Origin: Hyperoodon ampullatus
Lineage: Eukaryota; Chordata; Mammalia; Artiodactyla; Ziphiidae
Length of the DNA: 64,000 nt
Assembly: GCA_949752795.1 (NCBI GenBank)
Contig: OX457058.1
Location: 38,566,587-38,630,586 of the forward strand
Direction of reading: 5' to 3'
The translations under genes and the position numbers were made by a program. Below, piece by piece: positions 12,331-31,800 of the stretch. Positions within the stretch are counted from its first letter, which is position 1. Every line of letters begins with the position of its first letter. Below the pieces are notes generated by a model, which saw only the letters and a list, made by a program, of their open reading frames with translations, was not told where the DNA came from and ran no database searches.

Positions 12331-12345
12331 AGATATAATATTTTG
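12331..12345 (+). repeat. Target-site duplication of CHR SINE (left copy)
   Basis: The 15-bp sequence agatataatattttg recurs exactly at 12667-12681 after the SINE tail. Confidence 0.92.
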
Positions 12346-12666
12346 GGACTTCCCTGGTGGTGCAGTGGTTAAGAATCTGCCTGCCAATGCAGGGGACACG
12401 AGTTCGAGCCCTGGTCCGGGAAGATCCCACGTGCCGCGGAGCAACTCAGTCCGTGCGCCACAACTACTGAGCCTGCGCTCTAGAGCCCACGAGTCACAAC
12501 TACTGAAGCCCGTGCGCCTAGGGCCTGTGCTCCGCAACAAGAGAAGCCACCGCAATGAGAAGCCTGCACATCGCAACCAAGAGTAGCCCCCGCTCGCTGC
12601 AACTAGAGAAAGCCTGTGCGCAACAACAAAGGCCCAACGCAGCCAAAAATAAAATAAAATTTAAAA
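12346..12666 (+). repeat. CHR-type SINE, full length, with target duplication
   Basis: It begins gggacttccctggtggtgca, contains the tRNA-like B box region ggttcgagccc-type ('gagttcgagccctggtccgg') and ends in an AAATAAAATAAAA-type tail. A perfect 15-bp target duplication, agatataatattttg, flanks it at 12331-12345 and 12667-12681. This SINE family is confined to cetartiodactyls and abundant in whales and dolphins. Confidence 0.93.
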
Positions 12667-13386
12667 AGATATAATATTTTGATGCAATACAAAAAAGTAG
12701 AATCAACAAACTACAGCCCATGGGCCAGCTGCCTATTTTATTTGCATGTCCACTGAACTTGGAATAGCCCCCCAGAAGTACTCTAGCATGGTATTAAATT
12801 TTTTTTTTACCTTGACCCAAGATAAGAAATAATTTCACACTGTGACCCACCCCCCCACCTCATCCCCACAGATGTTTCTGGACTGAAACAAAAGCTCTGC
12901 AGTGCAGGACTCATCTTCACTAACCATGAATGCCACCTGATGTTTTCTAGTCTAGTCTAGTCTCTTGGATGTCATTAAAAAATGCTACTCACCACTTTTC
13001 CAATTCAATCCCGTTGTTTGAAAAATGGTGATACTGTCATATCATCCTGCTTAATTTTCTCCATGGTCTTTTTGCTGCCTCCTAACTCCTGTTTAGGACT
13101 TGTTGGCTTGCTTGTTGCCCATCTTGCCTGCAGGGTGCAGTCCCCTTAGAGCAGGGACCTTGTCTAGCTCATCACCACTGTCTCCTTGGCCTCGAGAAGG
13201 GTGCCTGGCACACAGAAGATGCTCTACAATTTCCTGTTGATCGAGTGAATGAGTTGGTGCTGGAACCCAGGGGTCCCTGGACCCCCGCCTCAGGGCTTCT
13301 CTCACTGGCTTGTTTTTCTCCTCTTCCCAGTTTGCCCCAGCCCCCAGCCTTCCCCGACGCCTGGGCGCTGCCACGTGCATGACGTC

Positions 13387-19651
<6,265 letters not shown>

Positions 19652-20824
19652 CGCCGGGCTCCAGCTCTGTACTCACGCCTACCCCATCCGCTCACGGGCT
19701 GTATTTATTGAGTAGTTCATTCTCCCTTGCAGGTTGGGGCAATTTTCATTTTGTTTTTATACTTTTCAACTTAAAAATTTTTTAAATACTATTTTTTTTT
19801 GTAAATCCCACAGATCCCAGATCTTCCCTTTACTCAGGTAGACACTCCAAGGCTCTCCCCCTCCACGAATCCTCCTGCCCCTCTCCTCCAGGACACTTGA
19901 GGTCCATGGGCTCACGAGGGCTCTCTGCCATTGCTGAGCCCAGACCCCTTCCCTGCTCCTGGGAGGCTGGCGCCCAGAGCTGGCAGTGGCACGAGATGCC
20001 AGGGCGTGGTGGCTGCAATCCTCCCTCCGCCTCAGCCTGAGGAGAGGAGAGGGCATCCAGGGCGGCTCTGGAGCTGAGCTTTGGGCCTTGCAGCCTCCTG
20101 CCCTCTCGTACTTCTTTGGCAAGCAGCTGGCCCACATCAGCATGGCGGAGGAGCTAGGGCTGGAAGCAGGCCCCTGGGCTTCTGTGTGACATCCCAGGGA
20201 AGAGAGAGACTTTCCTCCCCATTTTTTCCTTTTCTTAGTTCCAAAGAGTCCATATTTTGTTCTCATTTTTCCCTATTTGGGGAGCAGCCCTCAGGTGTGT
20301 GTACTTTTTTTGGACAACAAATGGTGCTGTGACCCCTTCCTCCACCCCGAGTCCGTGCTCTGGGTCTCACTCTTTATCTCATTCAGTCTTAGGGCCCAGC
20401 TCCCTGCCTGGTGGGAATGGGGGACCATTCTGTCCCAGACTTCAAAGGTCGACTGGGTCTGTCCACTGGAGTGGGTGGGAAACGCCATGGGCTGCACCTT
20501 TGGGCTGCCGTGGTCTGGCCTTGCCTGCCCTGGGGACACCCTGCCTCGGGGGCTGGCCTAGCAGCTGGAGGCGCTGGCTCGCTGTCCCACCATCTCACTC
20601 CCGGCTGTGAGTCTGCGTGGACACAGCCCAAGAGTGGGAGGTACCTCTCGGGAGACCAGAGGAAGCTGTGCCCTGCAGAGGATCTTGGAGACCAGCCCTC
20701 TCTGTGCCTCACCCTCTGTCCCCACCGCCCCCCATGTCAGCCTCAGGAAACCAGACCTTTTGCCTCTGCGCAGGCACACCTCTGTCACCCACAATCAGTA
20801 ATTCACTCTGTCCTTCAAGTAGCC

Positions 20825-20990
20825 CAGTGCTTCTCAAAGTGTGGCCAGCACCACCAGCTTCACCTGGGAACGTGTTCGAAATGCAAATTTCTGGACCCCA
20901 CCCCTGATCTGCTGAGTCAGAAACTCTGGAGTGGGACCCAGCACAAGCCCTCTCGATGCTGATGCAGGCTCAAGGTTGAAAACCACTGAC
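20825..20990 (+). repeat. MER5A-like hAT DNA transposon fragment
   Basis: It contains 'gtgcttctcaaagtgtggcc', 'cacctgggaacgtgttcgaa', 'gagtcagaaactctggagtg' and 'gttgaaaaccactgac', the ends and body of MER5-type elements. It lies in the probable HAPLN3 3' UTR. Confidence 0.65.
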
Positions 20991-21024
20991 ACAGTCGTGT
21001 TCCCAATGAATCAGTTAATTAATC

Positions 21025-21030
21025 AATAAA
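21025..21030 (+). terminator. HAPLN3: Candidate polyadenylation signal for HAPLN3
   Basis: AATAAA occurs about 1.37 kb after the HAPLN3 stop. Another lies at 21759-21764. Which is used cannot be told from sequence. Confidence 0.35.
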
Positions 21031-21693
21031 TTGCATGATTATTGTGTTCCTACAATGTGACCATTGCTGCATCCTCTGCTTTTGTCCACTGATCCTTTCC
21101 AGATCTGTAGGTAACCTGGGTACACAAAAATATTCACCAACAAATACTCAACCACACACGTACACACCAAAGAGACACTAGCAGACTCACACTGGCACAC
21201 ACTAACCAACACCCAGACACCTTCATAAACACAGAATCAATGCCCACTGAGCAAGTATGATGAGAGGGTGGCGCCGACCTGGCCTTCTAAGGAGGAGGCT
21301 GGCGGAGGGTCACTGCCTGGCGTGCACACTCCAACTCGACTCAAGGTCTGTTGAGGGAAATCCATAAAGAGTCGAAATCGTTTTCGTTGATATCCTACAG
21401 CCTACTTAAGGGCAGGATGCCCAGACCTTTGTGCTAGCTGCTAGCTAACCATTTGACCTCAAAAATGTATAAGCAAGATTCACTGTTCCTAGGCTGTCTG
21501 CAATTTTTTTCTTCCCTCTTACAAGTCCTGATTTTGCTTCTGTTCTGGGACTCTCTCTATCCATCGACTCTTCCTATGTGAGCAAACAGTGTAAATCAAA
21601 GGACCAAACTCTGGATAGTGGCCAGATGTCTCACTTGAGTTGTTCTTTGACAGCATGCCAACTGGCAAATCCATACACAGCACCCATTGGCTG

Positions 21694-21694
<1 letters not shown>

Positions 21695-21729
<35 letters not shown>
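21695..21729. repeat. (CA)n microsatellite
   Basis: About 17 uninterrupted CA units lie between the convergent HAPLN3 and ACAN genes. They are likely polymorphic. Confidence 0.95.
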
Positions 21730-21731
<2 letters not shown>

Positions 21732-21950
21732 CATCATATGCACAGGTACACTTGTGAAAATAAAGCACCACAAGTGTGACTGTCCCAGGCTTTCTGATCA
21801 GACAGGATTTGCAAGAATTCGGGGTCATTTGATCCAAAGGTGTCCCCACTGCCCCCATACCTAAGAGCCCCTTCAGTTGACCCTGGACCATGGTCGCCTT
21901 CTCTTTAAATTAAGAAAAGAAGGGAAAAGAAATAGATCTCTTCCAATGTC

Positions 21951-21956
21951 TTTATT
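21951..21956 (-). terminator. ACAN: Candidate polyadenylation signal for ACAN (distal)
   Basis: TTTATT on the plus strand is AATAAA on the ACAN strand, about 0.8 kb past the ACAN stop. A proximal candidate lies at 22447-22452, about 0.3 kb past the stop. Confidence 0.4.
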
Positions 21957-22446
21957 ATCATTATAATTATCATAATCTTTAGTTTTCAAAAATATAAATA
22001 GGTGCACGGAACCCTGGTGCCTGCACGGTCCCGGGGGTGGGGGAGGGAGGGGGGAGGGTTGGGCGGCACTCCCACCGGGAAGGAAATGCCCCCCGCCCAG
22101 CCCTGCCGAGATCGAGATCGACACCAGCTAGGGTGGCAGACCCGGGTGAGAGGACTCTGGAGAAGGGACCCTCGGAGGGAACCCGACCCCCACGCTTCAG
22201 AAGGTCCCTCGATGGCTCTCTCCTGCACGCTCACCTGCGGCCGGAAGCCACCCCCCCAGGCTTCTCCCCCGCACAGATGGCGCAGCCCTCCGACTCCGTC
22301 TCATCCATACATTCAGCTGCGGTTCCGAACTCTTCATGCCCTCAGGCCTCTGCCCTTTCCTCCCTCCTCCCTAGCTCTCCCTGGAGGTGAAAGAACCAAC
22401 GATTGCACTGCTCTTGGATAAAGTCAGGAAACAAAAAATTACCTTC

Positions 22447-22452
22447 TTTATT
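22447..22452 (-). terminator. ACAN: Candidate polyadenylation signal for ACAN (proximal)
   Basis: This AATAAA on the minus strand lies about 325 bp past the ACAN stop. It may give an alternative short 3' UTR. Confidence 0.3.
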
Positions 22453-22775
22453 TAACTTAACCCCTCCCCTTCTCCCCTGTCCCTGCGCTGGTCCCTGGAA
22501 AGGCACAACGGGAGATTGAAGAAACGTCTCTAAACTCAGTCCACGGGTTACAATACGTTTGCTTTGCTTTGGCATTTGGGAGGAAAATTAGATGCAGTTT
22601 TGGCGATTTGGGAGGGTGGGTGGGTGCATACACAATGTGGGATTTATTTTTTTTCCTTCTTTAATGGAATTCCTTATATGACAGAAAGCGACAAGGAGAG
22701 GACACCATCCCTGTGGGATGTCAGCCTGGCAAGGCTCCTGGGCTCAGCATCCTGGGCACGTCCTGGAAGCTCCTC

Positions 22776-22852
22776 TCAGTGGGCCGTGCTGGGGCGGCTC
22801 CTCCGCAGGGGCCGTGAGCTCCGCTTCTGTAGTCTGCGCTTGTAGGTGGAGG
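22776..22852 (-). CDS. ACAN: ACAN last coding exon (basic C-terminal tail)
   Basis: It encodes [15 protein letters not shown] and on to RRSRPSTAH, then TGA. This is the Arg/Lys-rich tail after the CCP module. The acceptor is accccag. Residues 2037-2061. Confidence 0.95.
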
Positions 22853-25800
22853 CTGGGGTGAAAGGGAGATGGAAACATCTGGGTGAACCCTGGGAAGAAA
22901 GTGGGCCAGCCCAGCCTCTCCCCGTCCTGCCCCTTCTCCGCTGGCTCCCCTCCCTGCAGAAACCATGGGCTCACGAAGGCAGCCTGAGGCTTTACCCACT
23001 CCTTGGTTTTGATTTTTCTTGGAACCACCTTGGGCTAAGGGGCTTCGGGGCTGGTGTTGAAAAGGAAAGTGGGCCACCCGCTTTCGTCTTCACCTTCTCA
23101 GTGCAAGTGAGCCCTCCCTGGGGGCAGCGGACATCTGTGATTGAGCCCACGGATGGTGCAGACAGCGGGGGGTGGGGAGGAGGACGTGTTGGCGGTATCT
23201 AACGCCGTGTGGGGCGATGCTCACGGTCTGTGCAGGTGATCCGAGGGTCCTCCCAGTGCCCGCTGGGCTGGCACCGGATGGTGGGCACATGGCGCTGGAC
23301 AAAGCCCTCGGTGCACTGGTACCGCACCAGGGAATTGATCTCGTACCGGTCCTTCTTCTGTCCGAAGATCCTGGCGTGCTCCACCATGGGGGGCTCTCCG
23401 CAGGCCACTGAGGGGCAAACACCCTTCAGAAAGGGCTCTCAGAGGGTATCCCGTGATGCCCCATGCTGGTCATGAGCCAGTATGGCCCCCTCTGGCCGTG
23501 AGGAGATGGGCTCAGAGCCCAAGGAAGGGGCACGGAGCCTGAACACCCAGCAGTGCGCCCTGACTGCTGGGGAAGGGGTGCTTTCATGCCGCACTAAGAA
23601 TCTGGAAAACAGTGGTTCTAACATTTGGGTTCCTGGATGATTTAGAGCAGCAGTAAGGGAATAAAAGGGAGAAAGGCGGGGAAAGAGGGCGAGAGCCGGG
23701 CAGACTGTCTGTGACTTCTCTATGAAAACAGTGATGCAGGGGAAAGTGGGAACTAAAGGAGGCCTAGGGAGCAAGGGAGGGGAACGAGGCCAGGAGCGGG
23801 AACAGGTGGGGAGTTTCCTACCCGCACCTAGGTGTCCACAGACTTAAAGCTGATGATCAAGGCTGACAACTCCGACTCTGCGACGGACGGGCTTGGGAAC
23901 CCCAGAGAGGGAGGCTCCCAACCTATGTGTGATTGTGGGTGACTGTCTGTGCTAATATCCAAGGCACCGTATGTGTGGAGGGGGTCTGTCCTCCTGTGAC
24001 CTTCACCCTCTCCCTGTCCCTAGTGGGCTGGCCCTTGCCATCAGCTCTGGGATGCTGGCATTGGGAGTGGCCCCCCAGGTCAGCTCCAATCTGCTAGTTG
24101 GGCAGGTGAGGTGACCTCAACAGCCAGGAGTCCGGGTGACTTGCCCCGGGTCACACAGCAGGAGCCTGGAGTCTTGATTCTCTCCACGCTGCTTATCCCT
24201 CCCAGGCTGCTGCTTACCTGTGCCCTTTTTACACGTGAAGGGCAGCTGGTAATTGCAGGGAACGTCATTCCACTCGCCCTTCTCATGCCAGATCATCACC
24301 ACGCAGTCCTCCCCAGTGGCAAAGAAGTTGTCAGGCTGGTTGGGGCGCCAGTTCTCAAATTGCTGTGGGTGGGAGTGGGGAAGGGGTGAGGAGGGGGCAG
24401 CAGCAGTACAGCTTGGCCGGACCCCTGCTCTCCCTCCCCATCAAGCCCCTTCCTGGCGGTGGCGCAAAGACTGCTGGGAGTCTGGTCAGGGTTGTCCCAG
24501 GTGCCATGGAACCCACGGGCCCTCCAAAGAACTGCTCACACCGCCTGGCTGTGGTCCTTGTCAGGAACTCAGAGCCCCCAGGACTCACAGTCCCTGTTAA
24601 TGAGCTGACGACACTCTCCTCTTCCATATGGGCCAACGGGGCTGGTCACCCAGGCTGCCTGCTTGGGCAGGACTGGGAGGTAGAGATATGGCTCCCAAGT
24701 CCAGACCCTTCCTTCCCAGTCTTCTTGCTCTAGCCTGGCTCAGGGACAAACAAGTCCCCTTTCCTCTAATGTAACTGCGCCCCTCCCCCATGACCCTGTT
24801 CATATTCGCCTCTTCCAGGGAGCCTTCCCTGAGGTCCTTTGCTGACCTCCATCATTTACTATGTGTACTGTTCAGCTGGCATCTATGTTGCTTTCTATCT
24901 GTCTGTCTGTCTCCTTGAGTGGACTCGAGTCCTCTGTGGGCAAGGAACCACTCTAAAGCTTCCATGTTCCCTCTCGGTGGTCTGCCTTCATTCATTCATT
25001 GCCTTCCTCATCCCTCACCCTTCCTTTCATGTCATTATTCAGTTGTCCAGCCCTGGGCTGGTCTCTAAAGGAACAAGAACGAGACACAATCTCTGATCTC
25101 AGGGCTCCCAGTCCAGCAGCTGCTCAGCGAATGTTTGCATGTGATTTGAATGTGTCTCTCTCTGGGGGTCTTTATTCATCTCCTCTGGGCCGCCAACTAT
25201 CCCGGGTGCCCCCAGCAGAACTCACCAAGGAGTGTCCATCTGACCAGCGGAAGTCTCCTTCGATGGTCTTGTCATTCAGGCCGATCCACTGATAGTCCTG
25301 AGCATTGTCTGGAGAGAGGACATGGGTATGGGGTGCCCTGAAGGTGTCTGAGAAACTTGAGCTCGTAGAGACAGAGGGGATGGAGGGGTGGCAGGAGCTG
25401 GGTGGGCTCCTAGGAGCGTGACACCTGCCTCCAGGGTCCTGAAAAGGGTCTTAGCACCTGCATGTTTGGAGTGCATTTGGACCATCTCCCTGAGCTGACA
25501 TGGACTGGTGACAGACTCGGGGTTAATCCAGGGCTGACTGACAGACAGTGGGCTGTCCTGGGTGCAGCCAGAGCCATGGCCCCTCAGGCGGCGGAAATGC
25601 CCTTCCCTCCCTCCCTGCCCCCGACCCCTGCCGCCTCACTGGGCCCAAGTCCGCTGACCGCTGTCAAGGGAGATCCTTCACCCACGTGACCATTCTCCGC
25701 TTGGGCCCCTGAGGCCCGGCCGCACTCACTGTTGACAAACTCCTGCTCCTCAGGGGTGACGATGCTGCTCAGGTGTGACTGCTGCTTCCGGCACTGGCCC

Positions 25801-28800
25801 TCGGCGTCCACCCAGGTCGCCCGGTCGGGGAAGTGGCGGTAACAGTGGCCCTGGAACTTGGTCCAGCCCTTCTCACACAGCTTCTGGTCTGCAACACAGG
25901 TCAGGGGCTTGAGGAGAGGGCCTGGAGGCCGACTGGAGATGGCGTCTGCTGCCAGTCTCAGGGCAGGGATTCCTGCGTTCACCCTGCCTTCCGGGTCACT
26001 CCCCAAAGGAAGGGAGAGGCCCGACTGGATCGGGGCTCCAGTTGGAAGCCAAGAGGCCTGGCCCTGCCCCCTCCTCCCCCAGGAGCCTCTGGGAAATGCC
26101 AGGGACCCTTTCTTTTCCTGATATTGCCTCCCACCCCCAAAGCTTTTCTCCTGTTGAAGTCTGCTCTGCAGGGCTGGCAGAGCTCAGCAGCCAGGTAAAA
26201 AGAGGTGGGAAGGTAGGAGGTGTTGAGGCTTAAGGAAAAACATGTCTCAGAGGCTCTGAGGGGCTCCAGGGCGAGAGGGAGCTGCAGGGAAGTGTGTGAA
26301 GGGGGCAGCAGCAGGCAGTGCTGGGGTCACGAAATGGAAACTTGGGTGGGGACAGAGGAGCAGAAATGTCTGCTTTGGGTCCAATGAAGACACAGAGCTC
26401 TAAGTCTATCCTATCAGAGCTGGCTCTAGCCGAGCACATGATACTGTCTCAGGGTCCACGACCCAGGGACCCTGGCTTTTCATTCTATTTCTTGGTGGCA
26501 GATGGGAAGAGGGGAAGGGCTTCTCTCCTCCCAAGCCTACATTGGTAATGGATTCTGAGTCCAGCAGAAGGCACTGATGTGGAGCTCTTGGAGCAGAGCC
26601 TGGAGGGACAGACAGAGGCAGGTGGTGCTGGAACTGGCTCCTTCAGGCTTGGGAAAGCCATTAGGAGTGTGTCTTCCCAACTCGGTCTTTATTTTTTTAT
26701 TTTATTTTATTAATTAATTTATTTAACTATTTTTGGCCGCTCCGTGCGGCATGTGGGATCTTAGTTCCCTGACCAGGGATTGAACCCGCACTCCCTGCAG
26801 TGGAAGCATGGAGTCTTAACCACTGGACCGCCAGGGAAGTCCCCCAACTCGGCTTCTAGTGACATTACATTGGTAGCTTTAACTGGCCCTCGTGAGAGTG
26901 TTATACCCCAGAAATTGGCAGATGCTACAAATCAGGGATCCTCATTCCTCTCTGAGAGTCAGTTGTTAAACATCTGCCAGCACAGTACGGGACAGAGGGA
27001 ATTCCAAGACCCTCTTTTCTTTCTTTCCCTGGTGCCTCACAGGTGAAGGGCTGTCCCTAGGGCCCTGGGGCTGAGTGTAGGGCCATGAACCCCTCAGGCT
27101 GTATGGCAGCCTCCCTGGTCTGGCTGTTCCAGGAAGAAAGGACCAGTACCTGAAGGGAAGGATGCTTAAGCTGAAGGGGTGGATGCTTGGCAGGGTTGGA
27201 AGACAGACGCTTGGGAAGAGCAGAGAGAGAGAAGAGTTTGAGGCCAGCAGCCTTTGAAGAAAGAGGCAGAGCAGCAGGAAGGCTGAGGAGGATGCTGCCA
27301 GTTCCCTGCTGCCAATGCCTTCCCCAAGGGTTTGGAAAGAAAGGCAGAGAGACTTCAGAGGTAGCTGAGCACCTGAGGAGGCCAGAGACATATCATCCCA
27401 GGGCTGATTGTGGGGTCCATTTTTGGGCCACCTGAGTGCCTAAGGACTGAGTTGGGTGGGCAAAGCTGGAGGCAGCAGCTGTGCTGGGAGGGGCCAGGGC
27501 CATGCAGGATGGAGGCTCTGGGGAAACAGCAACACAATTCCAGGAAGGCTGCAAGAGGAGCAGGACCAGAGCCAAGGCTTGAAGCACCCTTGGGGTGGTG
27601 AGCACTCAGGATTGGAGCAGGAGAAGAGATGCAGCCCTGCTCAGTTGGGCGCCCAGGCCCAGGCCCAGGGCCTGGTTCGGGAGCTCTGGCACCCTCGCTC
27701 TGCTCCATCAGAGTGCAGAGCCCTCTGCGGGCCTGGCCTCCACTCCAGCAGGGCACTTCCTCTCCCAGTCTGACACCCAAGAGCTGTTGTCTGCGTGGAC
27801 GTTCCATGCCCTTCTCCCTGTGGCAAATATTCTGGCACCCTGGGGAGGAAATCCTTGTAACTCTCCACCCCCACCCCAGACAACACCCCATGCACCAATT
27901 TCTTGGAGTCTTGGGGTGAAGGTGGAGAATGGGAGGCTGCAGGGAAGGAGGGTCCAGGCCAAGTCTTTTCTTCCAGAAGTTCCTCCATCAGTCTGTAACC
28001 TTGGCAGTGCCTCCAAGGAACATGCAATCCAAAACTACCTTCCCACTCTGATTAGGAGTTTCAGTTGCTGTCTGGAAGTTTCTGGGATGTCTAAATTGAG
28101 AGTTCATTGAAAATGGTTTTGAGCCCCTAAACACTTCCAGTTCTGCACGGACCATTGCTACTCGCAACTGTAAGCTCCATCTCCCCCTTTCTGAGTTGGG
28201 GTGGCCCTGAGATGGGGAGACTAGGAAACACTGAAGGTGAGAGGGCTGTGGGCTCAGTCTGGCCTCAGGAAGTTCCTGGCCCACAGCTCCCCTTGGCAGG
28301 GCCTGGCCCAGGTGCAGAAACTGAGGGGTTGGCAAGGCCCAAGAGAGGAAGCTCAGAGCCCTTGCAGCGAGGCTCTGTTCTCTCTGGCCAGCCTTTTGCC
28401 TTGCACAAGGGAGGGAGCAAGGAAGCGTGGACCAGAGTGGCACTGACGTGGCAGCTGTCACAGTGGCAATGAGGACAAGGTGACATGCAGCTGTCCTTGT
28501 GCATGCATGACTTGAGCATGCTGGTGACACGGGAGCTCTCAGACAGACAGACCATAGCTCTTGCCAGAGAAGAAGAGGAAGGCAGCTTGACCAGTGTGGC
28601 ACGGTGGCTCCCAAGGCCATGGAGGGGCCACAGAGGTCCCGTGGGCAATACGGCTGGCAGACACATGCCCATGGCCATGCTGGGAAGATCCGGGGCTCTC
28701 ATCCGGAGCAAGAACCAATGACTCCCACCCATAGTGTCCTTCAAGACAAATGCATGGAATTGGCTCTGTCTTCTTAGTCTGATGCATGCACCAACTTTGC

Positions 28801-31800
28801 TGGTGGCATCTGGAAGCCCTGGAGCAGGTTAGTGTTTGAAAGGTCCCCCAGAGCCCCACCTTCCAAAGTGCAGGCTGGCCCGGCCTGCGTGTCTCTTCTG
28901 CAGTCAGATCAGCCAGTGCCCCAGAGGAGGGTTTCCGCAGGGAACAGCAAGAGAAGGAGTGAGAATGAGTGGGGCCGACTTCTCACTTGTGGCCCCTGAA
29001 GTGGTTGTCTGGATGGATCTTGGGGGCCCCACAGGGCCTAGAACCTGTGGTTAGCAGGGAAGGATGAGGGAGGAAGAGGGGGTGCAGCAGTTAGTAACAT
29101 TAGCTGAAGCCGAGACGGTCGTACCGATCTCACACAGGTCCCCTTGGTAGCTGGGAAGGCATAAGCATGTGAAAGAGTCGATGGCGTCCACGCAGGTGGC
29201 TCCATTCAGACAAGGGCTTGAGAGGCACTCGTCAATGTCTGCAAGAAACCAAGGGCCACCATTAGGACTCCTGCCGGCAACTCCAGCTTCACAATTGCAT
29301 TGCAGCTTCTTTATGGGTGGCCAGCCCTGCTGCTCTCCAGAGCCCTGGATTTCCTAAGAACTGTTGCTGCTGCTGCTGCTGCCGCCATCTTGGAGTGCTG
29401 AGCCAAAGATCCAACAAGGGTTTTCTTGGATGTGTGTGGTTCTGGATGGGCAAGCTTGGAGCATTGGAGCCAGGTTTCCCAGTGGGTGAAGGGATCTGCT
29501 GCTTCTGAGGGCAAATGCATACTGTGAGAGTGAGCTTGGAGTTCCTCCAGGACGTCTTCTCTTGTGAATATTTCAAGAAGCCTTGAGGTCTGAATTGGCT
29601 CTCAAACATGGCGGTGAGCAAGGACACTGGAATTCCAGTTCTTGAAGGTTGGTTAGAGCTCTTTCTCTTCCTAGCTTCTTTTGTATTTATAACCAAGGAA
29701 AGAGGACAAGGCCGTGCAGTACTAGAACAAACAAGCTAGAAGTGGTTCACAGAGTATAGGATCATGAGAAAATGGCAGTGTGGGATATCCACATGAGACT
29801 TGGTAGATTTTTTTTTTTTTTTTGGTTGCAGACACCTTCTTTGTCTTCAGTAAATAAGATTCTAGAGTATCTTATAAAGATAAGCCAACATTGTTATCTT
29901 GGGGGGAGGGACAGAGACCCAGCCTAATATTTCCCCATGTAATCTCCTTCCAGTTTAAGGCCTCAGAACATGGACATCTCCAATGAGTCATGATTTCTCG
30001 AAGGGCTGCATCCTGGCCAGTGGGAGACCAGGGTTTGAAGCCAGCAAGGCACTTAGTAAGTGGCCACCCACCAGCACCAGCCTGGGATACTGGCAGGTCC
30101 CTATCAGCCTCTGTTCCCCAGAAGACTCTTCTTTCCTTCTGTTCTTCTGGTCCAGGATGTTCTTTGTGATCCAACTTCTTTGTGGGACTTACATTGGTAA
30201 GTCATTGGCCTTTGCCTCAAATTTTCATCCATTAGCCAAGGTGAGAACTGAAACTCCTAATCTGGTCCTTCTGCACTTTCAGAGAAGCCAGAGACCTAGA
30301 GGATCCTTCAACTCTCTTTGTATTCATTCTCCAAAAACACCAGCTGGGATACTTCCTCTGGGAACATGATAAAAGGTATTGTGAAGCTCCTCTTCCCAGG
30401 GGATTAATAAAATTCTGGAATGAAAGGGTTCCACTGGCTTATGGGAGCAGCATGATATGTACAGCTATGTTCATACAACCTTCAGGACCTGGCGTGTCTG
30501 TGGGTGGTTTCCACGTAAGCAGCTCCCTAAATATGTTCCAGGACTTAGTTCTTACCTCTCCTAAGAACAGACTAGATCTTAAAGTCAATCCTCTGATAAG
30601 AAGATAAAAGCACCTTCTTCTGGATCCTTCTCACTAGTGCATAGCTGATGTTATCTAGACCAGAGCTGGGTTTGTGCAATGGAAGGCCTGAAAATCTCAA
30701 GTCCTCAGGTATGTCTCTCTTCCCACGAAGTTCTTGACTTTAGTCAAGGAGTGTACACCATGGGCTAGAAACCAACAGTTCCAAGTTTGAAACTGTTCCA
30801 AGCAAAACCAAAATGCATGGAGGAACAGACTGAAATCCCAGCATGCACTTGGATTCCCAGCATGCACCAGGATTCCCAGCAGCAGCAGTAGCAGCAATAG
30901 GTCAGGCCGGTGGGCGGAAGCTGGGGGAGGTTCTCCTGCTTCAGAAAAGCTACTGTTGTCTTTCGTCCATTAGCGTCATTATGGAAGATGGGAAGCACTG
31001 GCCAAGGGGGTATTAAGCAAATGGAGGCGCTAAAGCAGTTGTACAGAGCAGGGGACAGGAGTGGCCCGTGGGGAGAAGAGCCAGACATCAACCCTGGGGC
31101 CTCTGGCCAACCCATGCGGGAGAGGGTGGGAGGGCGGAGGCCCCGAGGGAGGTCAGGCCAGGTAGCTTCCAGTGGTCCCAGAAGCTTATTTCACATCACT
31201 GGCCCCTGCAAGGCAGCCTGAGGTCTAGGACTGTTTTCCTTTGGTGTTTGGCCAGGGCACAGGATCTGAGAAGGCTGCAGGGACTGAAACTCAAGGAACC
31301 AGGTTCCCGGGCTCAGAAGCTGTTTTATGCAGGGCCCTGAATTCACAGATGAGGAGGAAAGGAAGGGCCATAATCCTGAAGACCAGAGAGCCTGTGAGTG
31401 GCACTGGGGCAGCTTAGAGAGGCCTTCAGCAGTAGGGAGAGGGCTGAGCATCCTGTGTGGGGCCTTGTCAGGCTTGTGGTGTGTCCTCTCCCCTTCCACT
31501 GGCTGGAAGAGCCACTCTGGCCCTGATTTGCCCACCTCTTACTGTGAAGGCAATTGGAACATTGCTTGCCTTCTGGAACCATGAGAAGAGTTGGGCTGGG
31601 CCCTGCTGTACTTTGGGTACCCCAGACAAGGTGACAGCAGATGGAGGATGGGAAGGGCTTTGGGCAATGGGCAGACTGTATGAAAGAAGAGAGGAAAGAG
31701 AGGGAGCCAATATCTCCCAAAAATCTTCTCTGAGCCAGACGCTATGTCTCACACACACTTATCCTCCCAGCGGCCCTATGGCATGCACGTCGCTGGGCCA

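Larger units (their letters stand above)
5495..13330 (+). other. HAPLN3: HAPLN3 intron 1 (inferred)
   Basis: This stretch of about 7.8 kb carries no recognisable exon. It holds MIR fragments, an L2 3' end, an (AAAAC)n run near 9541-9567, a 22-bp tandem duplication at 10028-10079, L2-like sequence between about 11420 and 12200, and a full-length CHR SINE at 12346-12666. Confidence 0.6.
19652..22775. other. HAPLN3 3' UTR / ACAN 3' UTR convergent interval
   Basis: HAPLN3 (+) and ACAN (-) end towards each other here. Plus-strand AATAAA signals lie at 21025-21030 and 21759-21764. Minus-strand AATAAA (TTTATT on plus) lies at 21951-21956 and 22447-22452. A MER5A-like fragment (20825-20990) and a (CA)n run (21695-21729) lie between. 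No other coding gene is evident. Confidence 0.7.
22853..25729 (-). other. ACAN: ACAN introns between CTLD, CCP and tail exons
   Basis: The short introns (22853-23224, 23408-24217, 24363-25225, 25309-25729) hold mostly unique sequence. Some L2/MIR-like text lies around 24800-25150. I see no extra exon. Confidence 0.75.

Noticed and set aside
12346..12666. tRNA gene
   Set aside because: The tRNA-like promoter boxes in this and the other 'cttccctggtgg' copies belong to CHR SINEs with A-rich tails and target duplications; no cloverleaf with an intact acceptor stem is evident.
21640..21891. His/Thr- or Cys/Val-repeat peptides
   Set aside because: They are translations of the (CA)n/(GT)n microsatellite, as are those at 219-486 and 18013-18115.
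29361..29390. Expandable (CTG)n repeat in ACAN intron
   Set aside because: Only about six units, interrupted by CCG, so it is an ordinary short trinucleotide run.
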